Assembly: GCA_934646965.1 (NCBI GenBank)
Contig: CAKUEZ010000054.1
Span: forward strand, 1 to 13,955
Length of the DNA stretch: 13,955 nucleotides
Direction of reading: 5' to 3'
Source: an uncultured Collinsella sp.
GTDB lineage: Bacteria; Actinomycetota; Coriobacteriia; Coriobacteriales; Coriobacteriaceae
The notes beneath the pieces were generated by a model. That model searched no databases. It was not told where the DNA came from and saw only the letters and a program-made list of their open reading frames with translations. Shown here in pieces: positions 8,117 to 13,955 of the stretch. Position 1 is the first letter of the stretch; each line of letters starts with the position of its first letter. The position numbers were made by a program, and so were the translations under genes.

Positions 8117-9044
8117 AAGCAGCGAGATCGGATGCATCCTCAAAAGGATTCATAGGACGGGTGGCGCCGGCAACCGTGGTCACCAGGTCGCGGACGCGCG
8201 AGAACGTAGCGGTAACAACCTCATTGGCACGGCTGTAGTCAACATCACGCTCATAGAGCGACACGAGCGCGCGGCCCATGCCATAGGTGCCCGCGGCGGC
8301 GGTAAGCGCCTTGACGGCAAACCCGATGTGCGGCGTCTGCTTCACCAGCGCACGAGTGACGGCGCGAATCACCAGGCCGCCGGCAAGCACGCCCACGACC
8401 TCGTAGCCGCGCTCGGGCTTAATGCCACGCCCAAAGATGGCCGCGAGCTCAAAGAGCATGCCCACCTGCGCCAGTGCCATGACGGGATAGTCGGCACCCG
8501 GCAAAAACACCAGGGCACCCGTTGCCATATTGGTAAGCGCGCACGAGGTGATGATACGGTTGGCGGCGGCAATGCGCATAAAGGCAAAGTTCGCCGCAAA
8601 GGCCGTCTCCTTGTCCGTGCGGTCCAGAATCCAGCGGGCGAGCGTCTCGAGCAGATAGGTCTTATCGGTCGCCGCCACCACACCGAGCATGGGCGTGGGG
8701 GCCTCGATGAACGGCACCTCGACGGCAGACTCGGCGAGCACGCACACGGGTGCTCCAGCAATCACGAGCTCCTGCACGGCACTCTCCAGGCGGTCGGAGC
8801 CGCACGAAAGCACCAGAACCACGTCCGTATCGGTCTTGGGAACGATGCGGTCCTCCCCCAGGCGCTCAACACGCACAATGCCCGAGGTCGTCTGCGGCAC
8901 AAAAGCGTCGCGAACCGTCTCGACCAAAAAACGCGAGGCCGACGAATCCAGGTAGACCGAAACACGCACCGGCGTATCGGAGTCCTTCTTAACAGACGCG
9001 CCCATCTTAAAAGCGCGGGTCAGCTTATCTACGGGAATCTTCAT
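8115..9044 (-). CDS. Hypothetical protein with DUF697-like C-terminal region, probably membrane associated
   Basis: No function recognised. Seen in 309 aa: an N-terminal alternating hydrophobic/polar region (26-125) with beta-strand-like VRVSVYLD, TDVVLVLSCGSDRL and GAPVCVLAE, suggesting a Rossmann-like or P-loop-derived fold but with no Walker motif. From about 140 a helical region follows: FAANFAFMRIAAANRIITSC, ALVFLPGADYPVMALAQVGM and LFELAAIFGRG, then hydrophobic stretches at about 213-232 and 240-263. The pattern of small residues, P-G-A-D-Y-P, Q-x-x-M and I-F-G resembles the DUF697 domain of YcjF-like proteins; this is recognition by eye. The ATG at 9044 has a strong SD (GGAGGGG, 6 nt). 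It lies 18 nt after rodA and 9 nt before the radical SAM gene, in one transcription unit. Confidence 0.8.
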   Translation of the reverse strand: MKIPVDKLTRAFKMGASVKKDSDTPVRVSVYLDSSASRFLVETVRDAFVPQTTSGIVRVERLGEDRIVPKTDTDVVLVLSCGSDRLESAVQELVIAGAPVCVLAESAVEVPFIEAPTPMLGVVAATDKTYLLETLARWILDRTDKETAFAANFAFMRIAAANRIITSCALTNMATGALVFLPGADYPVMALAQVGMLFELAAIFGRGIKPERGYEVVGVLAGGLVIRAVTRALVKQTPHIGFAVKALTAAAGTYGMGRALVSLYERDVDYSRANEVVTATFSRVRDLVTTVAGATRPMNPFEDASDLAA

Positions 9045-9062
9045 AGCAAACCCCTCCAGCGG

Positions 9063-10289
9063 TTACGCGGCGCCCGAACGATGCCGCCATATGGATTGTA
9101 CGATACCCACCGTCAGCAACTGAATCATCATCGACGACGAACCAAAGCTAATGAACGGCAGCGGACTACCGGTAATCGGCATCATGCCGATGCACATGCC
9201 GATGTTCTCGAACGTCTGGAATGCCCACATGCCGACGATGCCCACGCACGAGAGGCGCAAGAACAGCGACTCGCACTTAAAGGCGACGCGGATCGTCGAG
9301 AAGATAAGCAGCACGTAGAGGCACAGGAGCAAAAAGGAGCCGCAGAAGCCAAACGTCTCGGACAGAAAAGCGAAGACAAAGTCGGTGTGGAACTCGGGCA
9401 GAAAGCCGCCGGCCGACTGCGTCGCGTGGCCCAGTCCCTTGCCAAAGAAGCCACCCGAGCCAACCGCGATAAGCGACTGCTGCAGGTTATAGGCATCGTC
9501 CGAATCGGCGTTCTCGGGGTCGATGAAGACCGTCAGGCGGTTCATCTGGTACTGCTTGATGAGTACGTCGTGGCCCAGGATCGAATCGAAAACCGAGTCG
9601 AGCGCCAAGATGAGCGCGACAAGGCCCACGAGCAGGGCCAAAGTCGACAGCACCCATTCGCGGCGCGCGCCACTCATACAGATGACGATAGCGCCCGAGA
9701 CCAAGACGACCAAGCCGGAACCCAAGTCACCCATGGCGACGACAGCCAAAAACGGAATGGACAGCATGCCGCAGAGCTTGACGTAATCGCGAGCGGAATC
9801 GATGCGCCCGTTGTACTGCGAACCGAGCGTGGCGATAAAGAAGATCGTGATGAGCTTGGCAAGCTCAACGGGTTGGAAGGTCAATCCGATACCGGGAATC
9901 TTGATCCAACCCGTCATTCCCAAGCCACCCGTGTAGGACAGACCCGGAATCTTGGGCGAAAAGATCACGATGAGGTCGATGACGAGCAATGCCGTCGAAA
10001 AATTAGAGATGCCGCGCAGGTCGGTGCGCCACACAAGCACGGCCAGGACGGCACCGATGCCAATGCCCAGCAGGTGGCGAGAAAACGAGGCATCGGCCTT
10101 AAACTGCGAGGCCGACCAGATGATGATGGCGCCGTAGGTGACGAGCGCCACGGTCGCCAGCAACACGCCGATATGCACCTTTTGGCGAAACGTTCCGCGC
10201 GATGCGGAAATCTGCTTGTTGACGCGGTCCAGGCTGCTGCGGGAGCCGGTCTTAGTAGAGCGGAACAGGTCCGCCGGCGAAAAGTCCAT
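9063..10289 (-). CDS. rodA: Rod-shape SEDS peptidoglycan glycosyltransferase RodA
   Basis: Integral membrane enzyme that polymerises lipid II into glycan strands of the side wall, working with PBP2. Seen in 408 aa: about ten hydrophobic segments from residue 39 on, the FQPVELAK motif (138-145), GDLGSGLVV (187-195), YNLQQSLIAVGSGGFFGKG (267-285), FLPEFHTDFVFAFLSE (296-310) whose Asp303 matches the catalytic Asp262 of E. coli RodA, and the C-terminal MPITGSPLPFISFGSSSM (370-387). A 36-residue polar, basic N-terminus precedes the first membrane segment. The ATG at 10289 has AGGAGG at 5 nt, overlapping the end of mrdA. The neighbouring PBP2 gene argues for RodA over FtsW. Confidence 0.95.
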   Translation of the reverse strand: MDFSPADLFRSTKTGSRSSLDRVNKQISASRGTFRQKVHIGVLLATVALVTYGAIIIWSASQFKADASFSRHLLGIGIGAVLAVLVWRTDLRGISNFSTALLVIDLIVIFSPKIPGLSYTGGLGMTGWIKIPGIGLTFQPVELAKLITIFFIATLGSQYNGRIDSARDYVKLCGMLSIPFLAVVAMGDLGSGLVVLVSGAIVICMSGARREWVLSTLALLVGLVALILALDSVFDSILGHDVLIKQYQMNRLTVFIDPENADSDDAYNLQQSLIAVGSGGFFGKGLGHATQSAGGFLPEFHTDFVFAFLSETFGFCGSFLLLCLYVLLIFSTIRVAFKCESLFLRLSCVGIVGMWAFQTFENIGMCIGMMPITGSPLPFISFGSSSMMIQLLTVGIVQSIWRHRSGAA

Positions 10290-10298
10290 CGCAACCTC

Positions 10299-12368
10299 CT
10301 ATCGAACCGAGGAATCGCCCGTAGCCGTCGACGTATCGGGCTCGTCATAAATCGCACCGAGGACATCGCGCACGACATGCAACGCGGTATCGGAACCGCC
10401 GCCGCCCTGCTCCAGGACGGTGACGATCACGTACTTGGGGTCGTCGGCCGGCGCATAGGCGCAAAACCACGCGTAATCGTCCTCGCCGCTCTTCTCGCCC
10501 GTGCCGGACTTGCCGTAGACCGTGGGGGTCAGGGAGTTAAAATGCGCGGCGGTCGAAGTCGACGCCGAGTAGATCACGTCATGCATGCCGTTGCGGACCA
10601 GCGCCAGGTCGGCATCGCTGCTAATTTGAGCCTCCAGGCGCTTCTTTTTGCCCTTGCCGTTGTACTTGTAGGCATCACCGTCGCCATCGCGCGAGACGGC
10701 CGACAAAAACACATGCGGCACGTACTGCTTGCCGCCGTTTGCAAGGCCCATGTAGGCACAGGCCATCTGCAGCGGTGTCACCAAAATGTCACCCTGGCCA
10801 ATGGCGATATTGGTCATGTCGCCGGCGTTCCATTTGCGGTCCTCGGCCGAAGCATCGGTAAAGTACGACTCTTTCCACTCGGCATCGGGGATGCGACCCG
10901 CGCCCTCGCTCGGCAGGTCGATACCGCAGGTCTTACCCAGGCCCCAGCGACGAAAGACCTCTTGCAGGCCCTCGGAATGCTGGTCGTCGTAAAAGAACGC
11001 CTTGCCCATGTCGTAGAAGACGGGGTCGCACGAGTTGGCGATACCTGATTGCAGCGTCATCGTGCCGTGGCCGGAGTGCAGCCAGCAGTACTTACCCCAA
11101 GATTTACCCAAGCCAGTCCAATAACCCGTGCAGTTGGTCGTCTGGCCCGAGGTGTAGGTGCCAAACTCAAGGCCGGCCAAGGCCGAAAGCGGCTTGATGG
11201 TCGAGGCCGACATGTACTGGCCGCTGATGGCACGGTTGAGCAGCGGATGCGAACCCTCGTCATCGTTGAGCTCGGTCCACACGTCATTGGAGACGCCGCC
11301 GATAAACACGGAGGGATCAAACTTGGGCTCGCTCGCCATACCCAGAATCTCACCGTTATTGGGGTCGAGGCACACCACGGCACCGTTGCCCGCGTTGCTG
11401 TAGCCCGTGGTCTTGGCGAGCTCGATGGCACTTGCCAGCGCCGTCTCGCAAGCCTGCTGAATCTTGAGGTCGAGTGTGAGCTTAATGTCCGAGCCGGCCT
11501 TGGCGGGCACGGCGCCGGCCTGACCTGTCACGTTGCCCGAGGCATCGACCTTGACGGTCTGCTCACCGCGGATACCCTGCAGCAGGTTCTCGTAGTAGCT
11601 CTCGACGCCCGCCTGGCCCACGATATCGCCCGACTGATAGGTGATCTGACCGGCAGAGGCGTCGTCGTTGCCAGAGGACTTCTTGTTCTGCGCCTCGAGC
11701 TGCTCGGAGGTAATGGTGCCGGTGTAGCCCAAGATGTGGCAGGCAGTCTCGCCATACGGATACTGACGCTCGGTGCGCTCGGCGATCTTCACACCCGGAA
11801 ACTCACCGGCGTGCTCCTGGATATAGGCGACCGTGGAGCGTCGTACATCGGTTGCGATGGTGTGCAGGCTCTGGGCGCCCTCGGAATTGTCCTGAATGTT
11901 GCGCAGCACCGCCACGTAGGGCATGCCGAGCACATTGGCGAGATGGCGCACCAGCACGGTATCGTCGGCCAGGTCGCGATAGGCGACGACGGCGAGCGAG
12001 GGGCGGTTTTGCACGAGTGCCACGCCGTTGCGGTCCAGGATGCGCCCGCGCACGGCAGGCGTGGTGACGGTGCGGGTCTGATTGCTCTTGGCCTGCTTGT
12101 CGTAATAGTCCGACGAGACCATCTGCATACCCCACAGCTTGACGGCAAGCGCGGCAAACATCGCGCCCACGCCCGTGGTGAGGATGGAGAAGCGGCCCTT
12201 AAATGCCGTCGCGGCCGTATTGCCCTCGCCCTCGGTGGCGCGAGGACTGGTGCCGTGCTGCGTATCGTAGGTAAAACGGGAATCACCGCGGCGCATGACA
12301 ACGAGCGCGACCACAATGGCCACGACCAACACGATACCGGCGATGATGACCGTCAGCTGGGAAGACAT
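10299..12368 (-). CDS. mrdA: Penicillin-binding protein 2, class B elongasome transpeptidase
   Basis: Crosslinks peptidoglycan in the lateral wall, anchored in the membrane and partnered with RodA. Seen in 689 aa: hydrophobic segments at about 6-25 and 60-80, a pedestal/dimerisation domain with RGRILDRNG (107-115) and VGQAGVESYYENLLQGIRG (250-268), then the transpeptidase with the nucleophile motif STIK (Ser389, Lys392), second motif SCD (446-448) and third motif KSGT (620-623). SxD instead of SxN is normal for PBP2 proteins. Two N-terminal hydrophobic segments, joined by a polar 34-residue linker, are unusual; PBP2 normally has one. The ATG at 12368 has GGAGG at 7 nt. A Thr/Ser/Asp-rich tail ends the protein. 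It lies 13 nt after mreD and 9 nt before rodA. Confidence 0.95.
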   Translation of the reverse strand: MSSQLTVIIAGIVLVVAIVVALVVMRRGDSRFTYDTQHGTSPRATEGEGNTAATAFKGRFSILTTGVGAMFAALAVKLWGMQMVSSDYYDKQAKSNQTRTVTTPAVRGRILDRNGVALVQNRPSLAVVAYRDLADDTVLVRHLANVLGMPYVAVLRNIQDNSEGAQSLHTIATDVRRSTVAYIQEHAGEFPGVKIAERTERQYPYGETACHILGYTGTITSEQLEAQNKKSSGNDDASAGQITYQSGDIVGQAGVESYYENLLQGIRGEQTVKVDASGNVTGQAGAVPAKAGSDIKLTLDLKIQQACETALASAIELAKTTGYSNAGNGAVVCLDPNNGEILGMASEPKFDPSVFIGGVSNDVWTELNDDEGSHPLLNRAISGQYMSASTIKPLSALAGLEFGTYTSGQTTNCTGYWTGLGKSWGKYCWLHSGHGTMTLQSGIANSCDPVFYDMGKAFFYDDQHSEGLQEVFRRWGLGKTCGIDLPSEGAGRIPDAEWKESYFTDASAEDRKWNAGDMTNIAIGQGDILVTPLQMACAYMGLANGGKQYVPHVFLSAVSRDGDGDAYKYNGKGKKKRLEAQISSDADLALVRNGMHDVIYSASTSTAAHFNSLTPTVYGKSGTGEKSGEDDYAWFCAYAPADDPKYVIVTVLEQGGGGSDTALHVVRDVLGAIYDEPDTSTATGDSSVR

Positions 12369-12381
12369 CTATGGGCCTCCC

Positions 12382-12948
12382 CTATTTGAGCTTTCGGGTC
12401 TTGGGCTTAAAGCGCATGCCCGTCTGGCGGTTGCCGCGTGCGGAGAATCCGTAACCGGCCTGCGGAGCGGCGCCGGACATCAAAAACGGGATGGCGACCA
12501 GGCCCGTCAGGATCGAAGACGGCAGGGCATGTCCAAAAATGGCAACCACAAAGCTCGTCTCCAAACCCATAAAGAGCAAGATAATGCTGTAGACCACGTT
12601 GATGGCGAGTGCGAAGGCGCCAACGGTAATGCCGCGCGCGCTCGGACTGCCGCCCACCTGACCGGCGGCGCTATGCACCAGGGCAAAGCTTCCCACCGTC
12701 AGCAGCAGCGACATAACGCCCACCGGCACCGATGCCGACAGGTCGTAAAACAGGCCGCTACAAAAGCCGCATACGACGGCACGCGTGGGGTCGCCCGAGA
12801 AGACGCCCAGGCACACCAGGATAATCATAAAGTTGACGCGGCCGCCCGCAATAGAGATCTGCGGCGCCAGGCCCACCTGCAGCAGCACACACACGACGGC
12901 TGCAATCGCAAACGTACGGGAGCTCGCCCCCTGCTCGTGAAGATCCAT
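12382..12948 (-). CDS. mreD: Rod-shape-determining membrane protein MreD
   Basis: Membrane component of the elongasome that links MreC, RodA and PBP2 to the cytoskeleton. Seen in 188 aa: five to six hydrophobic helices (about 12-28, 37-52, 56-68, 74-95, 106-128 and 131-157), the family-type GFCSGLFYDLSASVPVG segment (61-77) with Gly and Asp in the expected places, and a basic C-terminus ending FKPKTRKLK that should lie in the cytoplasm. Sequence conservation in MreD is low, so the call rests on topology, the GLFYD segment and position between mreC and mrdA. The ATG at 12948 has GGGAGG at 7 nt. Gaps to its neighbours are 12 and 13 nt. Confidence 0.9.
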   Translation of the reverse strand: MDLHEQGASSRTFAIAAVVCVLLQVGLAPQISIAGGRVNFMIILVCLGVFSGDPTRAVVCGFCSGLFYDLSASVPVGVMSLLLTVGSFALVHSAAGQVGGSPSARGITVGAFALAINVVYSIILLFMGLETSFVVAIFGHALPSSILTGLVAIPFLMSGAAPQAGYGFSARGNRQTGMRFKPKTRKLK

Positions 12949-12960
12949 GGACGTGCCTCC

Positions 12961-13955
12961 CTATTCGCTCGAACCCGAGTCAGTCGTATCGGACGCATCG
13001 GAGCTGTCGTCCGAACCCTCGTCCTTGGTCTTGGTCGCCGCATCGCGCGAGGTGCCCTGCGGCGTGCTGTTGGCCGTGTTCACGTCATCGTCCGAGGCCG
13101 ACTGCTCGTCGGTCAGCGAGGTGATGACCAGCACCTCCTCGTTGTTCTCGGCCGTGGTCTGCGCGCGCACCACGATGGTGTAGTACACGTCGTTGGCCGA
13201 CTTTTCGACCGAGGAAACGGTGCCAAGCGGCAGGCCCTTGGGGAACACGCCGCCAATACCCGAGGTCACGATGATGTCGCCCACCTTAACATCGGAGTCG
13301 ACGCTCACGTACTCAAGGCGCAAGGTACCATCGGGCTGGCCCTGCAGCATGCCCTGGGCACGCGTGTCCTGCACCATGGCGGACACACCCGAGCTCTCGT
13401 CACCAATCAGGCGCACGGTGGACGTCTTGGCCGAAACCTCGATAATCTGACCGATAACACCGGCAGAGCTCGTCACGGGCATATTGATGGTAAGACCGTC
13501 GGCAGAACCCTTGTCGATAGTGACCGTCGAGGTCCAGGCATCGTCCGAAGCGCCCACGATGCGCGCGGCGGTCGACTTGAGGTTATAGGTCGACTGTAGG
13601 CCGACCAGGCCCTCCAAGCGCTCGGCCGTCTTCTGCGCCTCGGAGAGTTCGGCAACTTTGGAAGTGAGCTCCTCGTTTTGCTTCTTAAGCTCGGCAAGCG
13701 TGTCCTGCGATGCCGTAAGGTTAGAGAACACATTCCCGATGGCGTTAAACGGCGTCGCCACCGCCGAGCCCACAAAGCGCACCGGCGAGGTAATCGTCGT
13801 CACGCCCGAGCGAACAGCATGGATCGGCCCTGCCTCGCCCTCACGAATATAAAACGTGAGCAGCAAGACCGAAATCACGCTGAAAACAATCAACGGGCGC
13901 ATACCCGTTGATTGTCGCTTGGTATTCAGATTTGAAGAGAAACCCGAAGATCGTG
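12961..13955 (-). CDS. mreC: Rod-shape-determining protein MreC, 5' end probably outside the window
   Basis: Extracytoplasmic scaffold of the elongasome that binds and activates PBP2. Seen, counting from ATG 13902: a membrane segment (4-18), a coiled coil (about 64-104, AELKKQNEELTSKVAELSEA), and two beta domains with GLTINMPVTSSAGVIGQI (136-153), AQGMLQGQ (182-189) and GDIIVTSGIGGVFPKGLPLG (208-227). A Ser/Asp/Thr-rich tail without hydrophobic residues runs from about 266 to the end. The frame stays open to the right edge, reading SSNLNTKRQSTG before that Met. ATG 13902 has only a poor SD and leaves three residues before the membrane helix, so the true start is probably beyond the window; ATG 13902 is the alternative. 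It would be first or follow mreB upstream. Confidence 0.92.
   Translation of the reverse strand, partial: RSSGFSSNLNTKRQSTGMRPLIVFSVISVLLLTFYIREGEAGPIHAVRSGVTTITSPVRFVGSAVATPFNAIGNVFSNLTASQDTLAELKKQNEELTSKVAELSEAQKTAERLEGLVGLQSTYNLKSTAARIVGASDDAWTSTVTIDKGSADGLTINMPVTSSAGVIGQIIEVSAKTSTVRLIGDESSGVSAMVQDTRAQGMLQGQPDGTLRLEYVSVDSDVKVGDIIVTSGIGGVFPKGLPLGTVSSVEKSANDVYYTIVVRAQTTAENNEEVLVITSLTDEQSASDDDVNTANSTPQGTSRDAATKTKDEGSDDSSDASDTTDSGSSE
13886..13915 (-). repeat. Perfect 12-bp inverted repeat at the start of mreC
   Basis: ACAATCAACGGG (13886-13897) and CCCGTTGATTGT (13904-13915) are exact reverse complements around a 6-nt loop. Read on the minus strand, the loop TATGCG carries the only visible ATG of mreC (13900-13902), and the stem is followed by TTTC, a short run of T. 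By my rough estimate a 12-bp stem with so short a loop is expected in under 1% of random sequences of this length. Confidence 0.7.

Noticed and set aside
11022..11033. SCD instead of SxN in PBP2 as a lost catalytic residue
   Set aside because: SxD at this motif is normal in PBP2 (E. coli PBP2 also has an Asp there), so it does not indicate inactivity.
6489..11048. A 1519-codon open frame on the plus strand opposite the radical SAM, DUF697-like, rodA and mrdA genes
   Set aside because: It lies wholly antisense to genes with clear motifs. Its translation is rich in His, Arg, Gly and Ala with no recognisable domain, as expected when GC-rich codon use removes stops from the opposite frame.
12295..13599. 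A 434-codon open frame on the plus strand opposite mreD and mreC
   Set aside because: It is antisense to motif-supported mre genes; composition is low complexity and no SD precedes it.

Overview
The window is a dense, GC-rich, wholly chromosomal stretch: 13 protein genes with almost no spare sequence between them. Twelve genes run on the minus strand and one (dinB) on the plus strand. I see no mobile element, rRNA, tRNA, CRISPR array or foreign island. The high GC, frequent TTG starts, strong purine-rich Shine-Dalgarno (SD) sites, an L27 without the Firmicutes-type cleavable N-terminus, and the gene order suggest a Coriobacteriia-like actinobacterium such as Collinsella. That assignment is inference from style and gene order, not from a database match.

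Layout, following minus-strand transcription from the right edge. (1) Rod-shape / elongasome block: mreC (12961 to the right edge, probably cut by it), mreD, the transpeptidase mrdA (PBP2) and the SEDS glycosyltransferase rodA. Each is separated by about 9-18 nt and carries its own SD. (2) A block of unknown function in the same transcription unit: a DUF697-like probable membrane protein (8115-9044), a large radical SAM protein (6228-8105) and its small DUF2344 partner (5419-6231), joined to it by a 4-nt ATGA overlap. (3) rplU-rpmA (ribosomal proteins L21 and L27), driven by a well-formed sigma-70 type promoter whose -35 box contains the stop codon of the DUF2344 gene. The pair ends in a strong hairpin plus U-tract terminator at 4617-4660. 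(4) obgE, nadD, yqeK and rsfS: a ribosome-assembly GTPase, NAD synthesis, an HD-domain phosphohydrolase and the ribosomal silencing factor. This block ends in a clean terminator at 1263-1299. (5) dinB (DNA polymerase IV) converges from the left and is probably truncated by the window start.

Taken together the region couples envelope elongation (MreC/MreD/PBP2/RodA) to ribosome production and quiescence (L21, L27, ObgE, RsfS) and NAD supply. A similar cluster order is known in Clostridia, but here min genes, rng/cafA, the L27 protease gene and a LytR-type gene are absent from their usual places. The least understood parts are the DUF697-like protein together with the radical SAM/DUF2344 pair, a perfect 12-bp hairpin at the start of mreC, and the terminator that sits directly in front of the obgE ribosome-binding site.
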